A stretch of 64,000 bases of DNA from Diphasiastrum complanatum (lineage: Eukaryota; Streptophyta; Lycopodiopsida; Lycopodiales; Lycopodiaceae). Below, one piece after another: positions 1-12,987 of the stretch; the first letter of the stretch is position 1, and each line of letters opens with the position of its first letter. The notes under the pieces were generated by a model. It saw only the letters and a program-made list of their open reading frames with translations. It was not told the origin of the DNA and ran no database searches. The position numbers were made by a program, and so were the translations under genes. The stretch covers positions 41,091,631-41,155,630 of the forward strand of contig CM055099.1 of the NCBI GenBank assembly GCA_029204225.1, read 5' to 3'.

Positions 1-150
1 CCGATGCACAGGTCAGGTACACCACTCAAGAAAAAGAGCTTTTTGCTGTGATCCATGCTTTGAAATCATGGAGGCATTACTTGTACGGTAATAAATGCAT
101 AGTTAATACGGATCATCAACCTTTAAAGTATTTTTGTAAAGAAGAGAAGG
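1..150 (+). mobile_element. Ty3/gypsy RNase H fragment (truncated by window edge)
   Basis: The frame starting at base 3 encodes an RNase H core typical of gypsy pol: a YTTQEKELFAVIHALKSWRHY block, then a TDHQPLKYF block holding a catalytic Asp. The spacing and wording resemble chromovirus-type gypsy elements more than the other gypsy copies in this window. Homology stops abruptly near base 150, just after KYFCKEEK, where the frame runs on into unrelated sequence. The rest of the element lies left of the window or is lost. RNase H would remove the RNA strand during reverse transcription. Confident as a fragment; lineage is an inference. Confidence 0.8.
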
Positions 151-1374
151 CCGCATGGTTAGCCCAACCAATACCTACAGATAGGCCACTCACCCAAGTG
201 GAAATGAATCTCTACAGTCAACAGGCGCAGATCTACACTCGAACCCTATATAACTACTAGGTCGAGTTCGACAAATATCGTGCAAGTGTCAACCAAGAGC
301 TCAGCCAGGCAAAGATGCGTTCAAGTTCTCCCCCTCAACCGACCAGTAGTGGTGATTCCAACGCCACCCATTTATGTGCTGCGCAGGCTAGTCAAAGCCA
401 AGATCAAGGACAAGCAACGATGGGGTCTGATACACAAGACCAAGGGCAAGATATAGGCCTTGATACCACACAACAAGCGGACCCAAGCCAAGGACCCGAG
501 CAAGGCACAAACCTCCTCATCCCAAGGCTCGAGGTTGATCTCTGCCAGTCACGCATTCAGAAGGTCAAAATCGGTAGAGGACAAAATCAAGGCCTACCTG
601 GTCCAATATTCCTATGAAAGCTCACACGATGGCTGGCAGCTACCAGTGACAATCAAAGAGGTCAAAGGCAACAAGCTCGCCTACCTCCCCGCATTGGCCC
701 CTCAACCCAAATGGTATCAGAAGTTGTTCGAACGCGACCCTACAGCCATCAGGGCGTACTTCACGAGTCCAAGACAACTACAGGTCAATGCCCATTACGT
801 TTCCTACCCACCCAGATCAAAATGGACAGAATGCGACACCCCAATGGACCACATCACTATCGAGGCAATAAATTGGTTAAAAATTCTTTCCGAGTACGGA
901 TGAAAGACGAGAATGTAGATGCCACAAGCAGGCTCTAGTCTAGTTTTCCAAAGAGTATGTCAATTGTCCAGGTCCAACAGCCCATGCGGCAGCACAAGAT
1001 GTCTGGGACTTAGAATACTTGATGGGCATTGCCTCCAAATGGGACGAATTTCTCCCACCTATCTGTTTTGACCCAAACACGGCCCTGGCATCACAAAAAG
1101 TTGAAGACCAACTGCCAGTGGCCGAGTGTACTATCGAACACCACTTTTCAACGATCCTTGGCAATCCCGATTTCAAACCTGGATTGACCCAGCATTGGCT
1201 CGACGACGTCTATAAGTCCGTCCACCGCACCAAGGACAAGAAGAGCACGAAGTGCTTAGAATTCATGGAGGAAGTCACTGGGCTAAACAACGATGCACAA
1301 AACGTAGCCTCTACTAATCGACACTACTTCAGGCCGTGGGCCCTGTTGGGGGTATTCTCGTCATACGTGTAACT
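151..1374 (+). pseudogene. Broken, unassigned coding sequence next to gypsy fragment
   Basis: Three plus-strand stretches look coding but lie in different frames. (1) 151-617, one TAG at 258-260, is rich in Gln, Ser and Asp. (2) About 535-903 contains a globular-looking segment with several Trp and Tyr (QYSYESSHDGWQLPV, PKWYQKLFERDP). (3) About 950-1372 reads continuously from FSKEYVNCPGPTAHA to a TAA at 1370-1372 and is also Trp-rich. Together they look like one protein broken by frameshifts. I do not recognise the family; no gag, protease, RT or integrase motif is visible. AATAAA-like words follow at about 1376-1480, as expected of a transcript 3' end. It could be an additional ORF of a retrotransposon or a captured host gene piece. 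Confidence 0.45.
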
Positions 1375-4300
1375 AAATAAAAAGTCAAAGTTAGTAGAAA
1401 TAGTTGCGAGGGTCGTGGCATCCTGCGTGTGTAAGCCCATGGCCCAATGAGCACTTGTAAATAAATACTTTGGGCAATAAACTTGACTTTGGGCCATGTA
1501 ATTAGAATAATGTTAAAAAGGCCAAAGCTAAGCTTAAACTTTTATTCCTAAGTTTGATAAGCTAGTCAAAGTCAAATGGTGGTAGGTTGGGTGTGCTTCT
1601 TCCTTCACCATCGATTCATTTGTGTTTCTTGTGGATGGTGTGGATTTTAATCCCACCTTCTATTTGGGTAGAATTAGAGATAGACTCATTTGGTTTGGCA
1701 GATTTGTCGCATGATGATGGGACAAATGATAAAGATGAACCACCAAATGAATAAGTGTGATAGTATGATGTATTTCAACTCATTGTAATATTAATCATAC
1801 TGCTCACAGATGCGATTACACATTGTTAAAGGACCAGTTGACATCAAACAAGAAGTAGACGCATGTGAGTACACAATTTAATTTGTGGTTATCATTTTTT
1901 TGTGACACATAAATTTCTTTATTCACTTGTGCATATGGCAACCAATGTTGATAGAAAATGGAATTCAATGTATTGATAGGTAACAAATTCCAAAAGTGAG
2001 ATCCATTTACATTCTATTTTATACCATGGTTTATACCGAGGGGCCTTTTTTTTCATCAGCCTCGGTATTACCCTCGATTAGCAGAGTGTCATCCAGTAAG
2101 TGGTGTGTCGAAGACAATTTCATTTTCCGATCTTTAAGATCAATATGAGTTTATGAACTCTTGATTTAATGAGTCATGAATTAATGAAGACATATTCTTG
2201 CTCGGCCACCCAAGTTCGATTCATTGTAATTTCACGGATTAATAATACACTCAACCCAATAAATGAAAAGTAATCATTGATGATGTTGCTGATGAGAGAG
2301 AGTTGATATTTTATCAAATTAAGGAAGGCAATCCAAAAAGACAATAGCATACAGGGTGATCAAATTTTGTTTTAGCATACCCACGAGTCACGACTCCCCA
2401 GTCATAACACCTATAACGGATCATCAAGTCTCAACTAGTCACACCTATGCAGAAACTGATCAGACTATAACGTCTAAAACTTATGATTCAAAAGGGTTGC
2501 AGAACTATTTTAATTCACACATTATATATTTTTGCAAGGATACTCTTGTCGAGATATAAATATGCGGACCACCCTGGAGCCTGAATCTGCATAAGCACTA
2601 TCTCATTCTAAACAGTAGCTAGTGTACTTGTCGGTCATGTAATTAACGCTTCTACAAGTCAAGTTTATAGGGAGGGAGAATATTTTCTTGACGATTGAAT
2701 GCAAACATTTGTAAAAGTTTCAAAATAGCAAAAAAAGTCCTGCTACCCATACACACACCTCGTGTTCATTGAAAAACAATTCAAATATGGAGTGCCTAGT
2801 AGAAAAAGTAAAATCTAAAAATTTTCTCTATAGTTTCAGAAATTGAATGGGAGATTTGCCTAAAATTGAAGATATTTTCAGAGGACAAAATTCCAAATTT
2901 TGAAAATGATTATGTATTGCACCATGACTACCAAGCATGTAAGAACAAAAACTGCCTAATGTTCTAAAAATTTTCATATCCTTGTGCTTAAACCTTGAAA
3001 ATCCTAAGGTCATATTTTAAGACTAGTCGTGTCATGAGTACTTAGTTATTGTAATTGTTGAGCTCGATGTGTTGGTAGGGTATAGGAACATTTATAAAGG
3101 TAACACTAGAGCATAGTGACTCCAGTTATCCTTTTCGAACAAGTTACTACCTACTCTTGAGTAATGTCAAAAGGTTAATATTCTCTCATCATCGATGTAG
3201 AAGTCGGCAGTTTAAAGCCGAACTCAAAGAGCAATCGAGACTGAAGGTTACAATGATAATCCGTAGTAGGTGTGACGCATAGAGTAGCTGTGGAATTAAC
3301 CCTGCAAAACAGTCTACACTTTACTTGAAAGTCGAGAGGTTAGAACTTACAGCCTACTGGTAGCAAAGATGACGCAATTTGTTTAATTTCGCCGGCAATA
3401 CTGAGAGCATCTTATACGCTTAGTTATGACCTGAAATAGCTTGATCCAGAGCAAGCATATTAGACTACCTCAGAAAACCTATTGCATTTAATAAAATAAT
3501 AGATAATTCTGCAATACAGACTGCAGATAGAAGTAATAATATTGGTGCCGTCACACCAGATACAAGTAACAATGGTGCCCTCATTCTAGGCAAAAGAGGT
3601 CAAACATACTTTCAAGTAATGCCAGCTGCCAGTGGCAAACATATGTAGGTATTTAAACTCATCTATAAATGAAGCAGGCTACAGGTTGTTTATTCAATTC
3701 ATCGCTCAAGCAGTAAATTTCTGGATATTTATGAAATCAATCATATCTGGTTTCTTCGTGGCGAGTTCCTTTCTACACCTCAGATATCAGTCCCGGGCCA
3801 TCTCTTGGATAGAGGAAAACTATGTTTTCAAATCTGCCTTAGAATGACCTGACACTTGACCAAATTGCCTGGGAATCAGGTTCAAGAAATTACAATAATA
3901 CTCCCTTCTATTCACAAAAGCTTTCCCATACTTGAGCAGGTTTTTACATCCGCATTTAACTTATTAGTTGCAAATAGCTGCATAGTCTGTATCTAGGGCT
4001 AACGTGCACTGGTAGAGCCACCCTCACACGATTGCACCACTAAATCTGCATGCGTGCTTTACGTCGGTGTCGCATATAAACAGCGCTGAGTGATTAAAAT
4101 GCTCAAAATAGATTATGGTCCCCCCGACTCTACTTCGACTAACTGTATGCACTTTCTTGCTGTTGGGACTTTAGTTTTCACTTGCTTGTAAGTTGTAATT
4201 TAGATAAAAAATGATGAAATAAGCATCTACATGTGATGCACAAGAATTGCAAATGCCTGCAGAAAGACACCCAGGTTACCAACCAACTCAAGTCGAGACA

Positions 4301-7300
4301 AAAGAAAGCTTACAAAGTCTACCGCGGAATAACCAGCTTTTTATGTCCTCCGAGAATAAAAATCATCGAGAATTTCATCTTTTTATACGCTAAAGAAACA
4401 AGCTTGAGCGGCCAGAGAGTGGGAGTATCGAGTATCCAGTAACAGATAATTTCCGCCGTGTGTACAAAGTTCGAACTACATGCTTTTTAGAGTAATCATT
4501 GTTATTGTTGACTGTTGAGCATTGCAAGCTTGACTGCACTTCTTGCAAATCTAAAATCTGAATACACGATTGAGTGTACGAAGGATACAAACCTCAAGGG
4601 CAACTTTTAGTTAACAATAATTTTGTAGTACATTGAAATCATCATCGCGAGCATCATAACTTAGAAGGCAAATTGTGGACTGGCGTGCCGAGTTAGGACT
4701 CGAGATTCCAGACTCCACAACCATGGATTCTGGATCGTGGTCTCTGCTCCATGGATTGAAGTTATTGAACCATGAAAGTGGGCGCCACAGTTGGAAAATC
4801 TAGATGTTCTGCTCATCCGCGACCTATATAGGATCCTGGTGCATGCTTATAGAAGAACCCACATCTGGGATGCTACAGCTACGAGTCTATGGAGGTAATC
4901 CATGATTCGATCTGATCCATTACACCTATGCATGTACTTGAATTTGTTCCCTTCGGCTAAGTTTTTGTAAACATGTGCATCATTGCCACTGGCCAACAAT
5001 GTCAATGTCTGCCTGATCTCTCATGACAGAAAGACTTAGCCAAAAGAGGACGTGAAGGTCGTGGTTACGTAGGAAGCTGACGCAGTGATCTCCATGCACG
5101 TTATCTAGTGTGTGATCCACAGCCCACCTTAGACTCTCTAGTGCTGAATTTATACAGCCCACTGCCCAGAGTTGAAGTTTGAATGTCCTCTCATGACAGG
5201 AAGAATGAAATGATATCTCTAGAGTCTAGTATACTCTATATGCCGACAATGTGAGCTCTATAAAAGCGGGAAATGCATATCATGTGACTATGTTGTGATG
5301 AACAAGTAACATGAAACTATGTGTATACATGCTACCAAAGCTCCAATGTTGGACTCAACTATGTCTAGATCTTTTCCTTGCATATCTATTTTCTTTGCTA
5401 CCAAAAAAAGTTTGCTAATTGATTGGTTTAAGATTATGTAGATAATGGAACTGAGATTTCTTCTCAAGATACGTGTCACTTGTTAGGTTTTTGCCCATCT
5501 CTTTAGGGGTTGAAAGCTCTACCTGTCTATGTTTTATAAGATCACGTTTCTCATTGAAGGATCTATGATATCTGAACCCACTCCTTTTATGAACAAAGCT
5601 TAGACAATATATTCCAAACTTGCATCCATGTTTTGTATTGCTTCATAGAATATGAGAATTATACAAATCCTTTGCATTGTCATTAGCAAATAATGTCATT
5701 TGAAGATTTCTAGTTTTTCATATTCAAGCCTTTGGTTTTTGTGGTGGAATATGGTAATGGAAATGATTAATTATTGCTCATCATAATCACATTGTATCCA
5801 AGTTGAAGCTTAAGATGAGTAAAGCTCTTTCTTCTTTGTATTAGTGAAGCTTTTGAATATTAATGCATTTCTTGTGCATGAATGGATGGTTGTGATGTTT
5901 TTGGTTAATATTTTAATGCTATGTCCTCCTATTTGGAAGAATGGTGAGGATGTAATTGAGAGTCATCAATCTATTCTTGTCATATTTTTTGATGATTTTG
6001 TGAGAAATGACAAAGAATTGAAAGTTATGTCAACATTTTTTCAAAGTAACACTTTTTTGTCCTACAAGTTTTCCTATAAATAGCCTCAATTTTTAGTCAA
6101 AAAATTAGTGAACATTAGCAACATCCAAATGGAATATATTTAAGAGTAGTAGGTGTTAGAAGTCTAACCGTACATGAATTGTTTTGGTGCCTTCGTTGCC
6201 AATAGAAATAACATTAGTCCAAAGAATTAGAAAACATTAATATAATATGATTCCAACATAATTTATAAATAGACGTTTTTTTGTACTATTTGACGATTTT
6301 GTTCAAATAGATGAAAAGAGCTTGATTATAAAGTTGGACATGTTGTACAACAAACTCATGAGTAATTCATAGGTGCTACTTTATGAAATTTAAGACTTCC
6401 TAGACTTTTGATGATTAGTTACTATTTAGAGCATGGTTATGATCCTTGCTCTAATCTAAGTCTTCTAATAACTAGACTCCACTGAAAAATCAAGATTTTA
6501 TGGACTACAATCCAACAAAAATTAGAGCCACATTCATAATGGTTTTTATGCACCAAGGAATATATTTTAAATCAATTATTGATATTTCTCAATCCATTTC
6601 TAATAATGATTTATACTTAAATTTTGTTGATCTTTATGATTCTTTTGAGCATTGCACAAAGAAAATGAAATACTTTGTACCAAAAAAAATGAAAACTCAA
6701 AAAAGTTTGGATAGAATCAACATCCATGATGATTAATTGGTGATGACCATTGTTAGCCACATATTAGCTTTTTGGTTTGTTCTTAACCCCGATTCTACAG
6801 ACCCTAACTACTGGGCTTGCTATTTTTCAAACCATTTAGAAAAGCTATACATATTGAAAATGACATATGTTGAGAACCTTATATAGAACCCAATAGTTCT
6901 TGCAATTGATAGACTAATAATCGATAGATTGAGAATTGTCAAGATTTATGTTGTAAGATATTATTAAGAACCGCTAACTAAAAAGATTTAAAATGCAATT
7001 CAATGCCCTGAACAAGCGGCTCTTGGATTTTAAAAAGAAAAACATTAAGTAGGTGAAAAATGTCCAACACTAATGCTGACCATAGTTAATGTTATAATTG
7101 ATCATGGTCTTGTTGCAGAAGAGTGCTATGAACAAGCCTTTCTTTAAGTGAATGTTATATGATTATTTGACACCAAAAACTAGGCTATTTGGGATTCTAA
7201 AAATAGTTGGAGTCATATTTTGATGCGAAGTATCGATTGCAATCCTTAAACAATGACAAATAAGTATTAGTTGGATATTGAATGGCTTCTAATCACTATC

Positions 7301-9951
7301 GGAATGGACTATTGATGATGATTATGCTGATGAGCCTTAGAATTGGCCCTTGAAGTAATTCATAGTCTTTTATGGCTAGTATTATTGACACTTTGACTCA
7401 TATTGTTGATATTAGTTTCTCCGTATTCATTTAGAATGAATCCCATGTCATGAGTCAGTCAAAGCCAAAAAAACTGTAGCCAAAGCCGAGCAAAAATTAA
7501 TTGACATTTCCATTCATGTGTAGGAGGAGTAAACACAAAGGCAAGCAATAGTGGGTAACCTTCAGATTATCAAAGTGAAACATCCATGAAACGCCATGGG
7601 CCAAGACAATGAGCAATGACTTTTAATTACAGGCACCAAAATGACATAATGAACAAACCATGCACTAAAATGACATAGAGGACAAAGAACCATGTACTCT
7701 CGAATGGGGCCTAAAAAAAAAGGATAGGGCAAAGGGGGTATCACAACTTGGCCCACCTATCTCAAGATCGCATGGGGGCGCAGTTGATGACGCCCAAGGC
7801 AAGAAAATACCAACAATGGTCCACCTTAGAGATTTGACCAGGAAGGAACATTGACCTTGGACTTGGTCCCACAATATAAAGCCAAGTACTTCATCACCTC
7901 TTAAAGGGATATCGGGAATATTATATTAAAAATCCTTTGGACATGGCCCACATGACCACTGTAACTTTTTCCAAAGGGAGGACAAGGGGATAATTGGCGG
8001 AATGAAGTACCTAGTGCCCTTTGGATGCCACTTAAAGTCCAATTTTGTCCTCTTGATGTCTCAATTTTGACATACCATGTCATACATCAATGATCACCCA
8101 TCCCCATGCATGCCTCTAAGAAATATAAAAGGAGGGAGGCAGAGAGAGCATGTAAGAGAGAGGAAAATGTTTGTTTTCAGAATTACCATTGCTTATTATA
8201 TGAGAGTTAGGGAGTGAATTTGCTTTGCGATTACATTGTATTAATGTCGAAATGTTATTGCTTCCAAGTATGAAAGGATGAGAGTTTATTGCCTTTTGTG
8301 AGGGTGTCGCAATGTCAATATTTCATGAGGATCTAAGAAGATAGTATGCTAAAATTGCCATTGGGTGTGTTTTTTGAGGAGGCGGCAAATTTCAGGAAGG
8401 AAGCAACATAGGTGGTTTATGGACACTTTACTAGCCATTTAGGCTAGGAATTGGCTTTTTTCAGCCTTCTACAAACTTCTATTGATCGTTGGCGATTCTC
8501 CTCACCCTTGTCCACAACTTATGTGACTAATTTTTGGATTCTTTGTTCACTTTTTTTAATTCATTGCCCAAAAGTATATAAAAGTGTAATTTTCTTCCCC
8601 GCATCCCATTGAGAAGGATACTTTGTTGTCTAGAGACGCCCTACCTAGTATTACAATATATTACTTATTATCCAAGATTATTTCAAATGCCTCTATCTCA
8701 AGAATTAGAAAGTCGAGTCTAGCTTTTCATTGCCCAATTTGTGAAAGAATATTCAATGTAGCCTTATTTATCTAGTTCTTGTCATAAAAATCTTCATAGG
8801 ATGATAATAACCCTAAATAATAAAGCTCATATGTCCACATAGTTTTTGGATATTCCTTAAAGGTTTCGCTTTCTCTATCCTTGTCATGACACTGATTTCA
8901 AACTATTTTAGCCCTTGGGAAGAGCCATAAGCCCATCAAGTGATTTTCTCATTTTTATGATGCTTATATTTGTTTGGAGAAGATCGTGTTTTCGTAAGGG
9001 AAGATCATGATCCAACCAACAAGATAATAAAAATAAGTCAGTATGAGATTATTATACTTGAATATGGCTTTTTTTGGACTAAAAAAAGGCACTTTCACTA
9101 ATCATAATTAGTTAATCAAGACATGTGCACCAGTCAAAGGTTGGCAAGATGTATTGGCTCATGTGACATGGTAAAATGAAGGCCGATGAGGATCAAATCA
9201 AGTGTGGACCCACAAGTTACACCACTAGGACTGACTTTCTAACCTATCAAAGCTCAAGATAGGTGGATCACAAGACCATAGATTTCATTTTCTGCGAGCT
9301 TTGTCTAGTTATAACAATGATATAAGATATCACATATGACGACAATCTTGTTCTCTTAGTCTTATCATGGTCATCAGGACCTCCCTTAAACTCAAGCATG
9401 CAAGAGCTCAAAAAACTTAACTTATCCCATACCATGAAGTTCAAGGTGCATGCAAATCTTGAGTGGAATCTAGAAGACCTATGGACTATGCTTGATTTAA
9501 TATTTAATGATGAATAAAGGGATTAACTGTAAGTCTTTTTTTGTGTTTGACTTATTATTCATGTGAATATGTAACTATGATTGACACTTAAATCCAAGTC
9601 ATTAAGATGAGGTTTGATTTGCAAATAAGACATCAAGCCACTTATAAAATCAGAATGTGACTAATCAATGAATGTCTGACTCAACATTTGTATGTTAATG
9701 AGTTTCATATTACATTAAAATAAAGTTTGTATGTTGTGCATAACAAAAGATATTGAGTAATGTATACGTCCCCACATTTACCCTTTAAGCTTTATTTTGT
9801 GTTCTTTGATACTTCAATGTTAGAAGACATGGCTTGCACGAAACAGACTGCTAGAGATTCTAAAATGACCCAACTCATTTATAGAGATGCTTTTGGAGGC
9901 CTTGGAGTGTCGTGAGCATTCTAGCATAAGTAAAAGAAGCAATAGCATCCT
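1375..9951. other. AT-rich intergenic DNA without a supportable gene
   Basis: Both strands were read. Open frames here are short (under about 100 codons), lack recognisable motifs and fit chance in AT-rich sequence. Weak promoter-like words occur (ATATAAAAGG near 8122, TATATAAAAG near 8574) but no convincing reading frame follows. A probable transposon terminus at 2030-2088 is listed separately. The region probably holds decayed transposons that I cannot assign. Confidence 0.5.
2030..2088. repeat. Possible CACTA-type transposon terminus
   Basis: The segment ends in ...GAGTG, the reverse complement of CACTC, and contains ATACCGAGG facing CCTCGGTAT across a T-rich spacer. The reverse complement shares with the right end of the element at 59238-60499 the order CACT, then TCGAG, then ATACCGAGGCT, then an A-run. 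No partner terminus or target duplication was found, so this is a lone end of a related element at best. Confidence 0.3.
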
Positions 9952-10290
9952 TGTTCACAGATTGGAGCTGAATCTGTGAACACGACTCTTTTTCGTTCTT
10001 ATTCTCTGTTACTTCCGTTGGTTACAGTCCTTTACTATTTAGTCTTCTTGTTAGAACGGTTTTCAAGCAGAAGTTTTTTTCAGATTACAATGTGTATTCC
10101 CAGCGTGTCAGTGGGGAGAAATGGTTACGTAACTCAAATACATGCATTTACAAGCCATGCAACCAGTCCTAGCTTAGCAACATCAACGTTCTGAATCAGA
10201 GAGCAAATCTACAATTTATCTAGGAAATCAGGGAACAATGCAATGACAAGATTAAGCTACTCAGCAAGAAACAAGAAACAAAAAAACTAG
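9952..10290 (-). repeat. 3' LTR of the 9952-20830 gypsy element
   Basis: About 335 bp here align without large gaps to 20491-20830. Both copies start TGTTCACAGATT and remain alike to AGAAACAAGAAACA. The copy begins with an 11 bp inverted repeat (GTTCACAGATT facing AATCTGTGAAC, 7 nt loop, 9953-9981). The exact inner boundary is uncertain because no clean polypurine tract is visible. Confidence 0.75.
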
Positions 10291-11958
10291 GTCGATCTGG
10301 ACCATCTGGTGCTTCAGTTGCTGTTGGACCTCTTCTAAAATGATCTTCTGCCCGGCCATCATGGATTTGATTTCTTCTATCTCTTTTTCTTTTTCTTTGG
10401 CCAGCTTCTGTTGTTACGCAATTTTTCGGTCCTGGTACAAGACCCTGGTCTCAAGCACTTGGTGTTGGCTTACCAACCAATGCATGTGGTAGCTTGCTTC
10501 GGATAGGCCGATCATTGAGCGCTTGGCTACTTTGGAGAGCTTCTCAAGGTTAGTGATGGTTGGGTACTGATCAGGGGTGTGAGATGGTGAAGCTAATCCA
10601 AAAAATGGACGTTGTGGAGTGAATGAAGATGGAGGTGGAGGGAGTGGAGAAATAATGTTAGTGGCAATGGTGGTTGTGGTGGTGGTGGTGGTTATTGGGA
10701 GGTTCGACTTCCTCCTAGTTGATCTTCTTTCTCTGGTTCGTCATCACTTATGTCCATCAAGTCCGCAACATCTGGGCTTGTGGCTACTGGGCCGCTTCCA
10801 TGTCTTGGGGAATGGAACACCCCACTCCTCCTCCCCAAAGAAAGTGTCATTGGTGATGTTGGCGGCGTTGGCGTTGTTATCAACATGGGTGGGGTGGTGA
10901 CTTCGTCTGGTGGCACGTCATGGGTTGTGCCCATGTCCGCTGCTCCCGATGATGTAGCTGTTCCATCACCCTCGTCGACGGTGTGTAAGGGTGAGGAGTG
11001 TGTCAGAGAGGCTTCATTTGAGCTTCCATCATCTCTAGCTGAATCGTCTGATGATGATCCATCAGGTGATTTCCTCCTGGCTTGAAGCTTCCTGCATATT
11101 CATTGTTGTCTTGTGTCTGGCAACTGGACTTGGAGGTATCGGCTTGTTGAGCTTTTGAGGATGCAGCTACTTCTGGATCTGGTTGTGGGCTTTGTTGCTT
11201 GTGTACCATCGGAATAATATTGGTGTCTACCCTTTTGGTTGGAAGCCCCGATGGTGAAGTAGCCCGTGAGCGTGGACACTTGGACTGTTTGGACTCTATT
11301 GGGATGTCCCATGCTTTGTCCGCAAGTTGTAGGTGTTGTTTGAGTCTGGGCCCATTTTTACTTGCTGGCTGCTTGTTCTTAACACAGTCATGAAGGTAGT
11401 TCAAAGAAAACTATGCCCAATGATAAAGGTTTTGGGCATGTAGTCATGAATCTGCCATCATGTGGAAGAGGGACATGGGTACCCTCAGCACTTTTGTCCC
11501 TGGTCTTTGTGTTCATTTGGTCAAATATGCACATGCCGCTTGTAGCTGCTGATCATTGATTGCCTCAACTCGGTACCCGTCTTTATTCTTCCATTTGTCC
11601 ACTGAAGGATCTATTTATTTGAAATAGGTTGTCTGCTCAATCTTCTGGAGCGTCCTTGTGACAATATTTGGTCCTCGAGAGAACCCGAAGGGTTGCAAGT
11701 CGGCCGCTGCAAAAGATATGTTATAAACATAGTTTCTGACAGGGGGAACTGTGAGTTGGCACAATCTTGCTGTAGCATTATAATTGGCATACGCCATATG
11801 TATCCCATCAGGATAGGGATTTGGAACTCAATTGCCTTGAAGAATGACTCTGCCTGCTGGTACCAGGTCTGCATCTCTGTAAGCTTTAATTTGCACAGTT
11901 GGATGTCGAGCTTATTAGCATCGGGGTCGTCAGAACTGGAATTGGGGTTGGATGACAT
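10291..11958 (-). pseudogene. Extra ORF downstream of integrase (decayed), coiled-coil C terminus
   Basis: The probable start is the ATG at 11956-11958 (MSSNPNSSSDDPDANKL), by comparison with the plus-strand copy at 50694. The reading then shifts frame near 11797, 11611 and again further on. The N-terminal half is globular and matches the 50694 copy closely, for example RNYVYNISFAAADLQPFG. The middle (about 11404-10690) is rich in Pro, Ser, Gln and acidic residues. The last part (about 10560-10300) reads as a Lys/Glu-rich coiled coil (LAKEKEKEIEEIKSMMAG) with one stop. No enzyme motif is seen. The position, between integrase and 3' LTR in sense orientation, is where some plant gypsy elements carry envelope-like or other additional genes. 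No signal peptide or membrane segment is visible in the N-terminal half, so an envelope role is not supported. Function unknown. Confidence 0.6.
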
Positions 11959-11994
11959 GGTGAAAAAATGGAAGAAATAGGGTCTAAAAAAAAC

Positions 11995-12730
11995 GTGTTG
12001 GTTGAGATTTGAGACAGTGTTAAGGGTGCGTCGGTTGAGATTTGATGGAGGCTTCGATTGAGATTTGATGAAGGCGTTGGGTGAGATTTGATGGAGGTGT
12101 CGGTTGAGATTTGATGGAGGCATCAGTTGAGAGTTGACAAAGGCTTCGATTGAGAGTTGACAGAGGCTTCAGTCGAGATGGAATGGAATGGCTCTGGTCG
12201 AGATGGAATGGAATGGCTCGGGTGAGAAGGCAGATGAAAGCATCGGTTCAGAAGGGATTGGAAGATGTGTGTGGAGCGAGGTATGTTGCGGAAGGAATGC
12301 CGAATCGTGGAGTTTTGAATTTGGAACCTCTGGTCGAGATTGGAGTGGGTGCTCCGGTTGAGATATGATAGAATACTCCGGTCGAGATCCAACATGCTGC
12401 TCCGGTCGAGATCCAACAGGATGTTCCGTTCGAGATTCAACATGATGCTTTGGTCGAGATCCAACAAGATGCTCTGGTCGAGATTCAACAGGATGCTCCG
12501 GTCAAGATTCGACAAAAACGCTCCGGTCGAGATTCGAGAGAAACGCTCCGGTCAAGATTCGAGAGAAACACTCCGGTCGAGATTCGAGAGAAACGCTCCG
12601 GTCGAGATTTGACAGAAACGCTTCGGTCGAGATTTGACAGAAACGATCTAGTCGAGATTTGACAGAAACGCTCCAGTTGAGATCTGATAGAAATCCATCG
12701 GTTGAGATCTGACAGAAACTCATTGAGATA
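11995..12730 (-). repeat. 24-25 bp minisatellite between integrase and extra ORF
   Basis: Tandem units built on GGTCGAGATTYGACAG-type words. From about 12345 to 12495 the period is 24 bp (an in-frame octapeptide repeat). From 12496 onward it is 25 bp (CTCCG starts at 12496, 12521, 12546, 12571 and 12596). More diverged units continue through 12000-12230. Open frames across this block on both strands are a by-product of the repeat. Confidence 0.85.
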
Positions 12731-12987
12731 TCGGATAGACAGAAATGAGATGAGACTAAAGTGGGATAAATCTTTTTCATATGGTGTAGCCTATTATTTG
12801 TTGACCTGAAACATTCATGACAAATGGGTATTTATAGAAAAAAGAAAATGCATAGAAAGTAAACAAGTACATGTATGAATTATAAACAAGGAAAGAGGTA
12901 AAAAATAGGCATGCAAAAAGGGAATAACAAGCAAGGAAAGAAGAAAATAAAAAATAAATGATATAGAATATATACCAAGAAAAAGTG

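Noticed and set aside
7562-8083. Cluster of minus-strand frames of 60-70 codons
   Set aside because: Mutually overlapping, no motifs, no consistent frame or splice signals.
10619-10934. Gly/Val-rich or Pro-rich proteins on the plus strand
   Set aside because: They arise from a GGT-type simple repeat antisense to the Pro/Thr-rich part of the extra ORF.
12123-12780. Open frames of 70-130 codons on both strands as genes
   Set aside because: They are produced by the 24-25 bp minisatellite, which is open in several frames at once.
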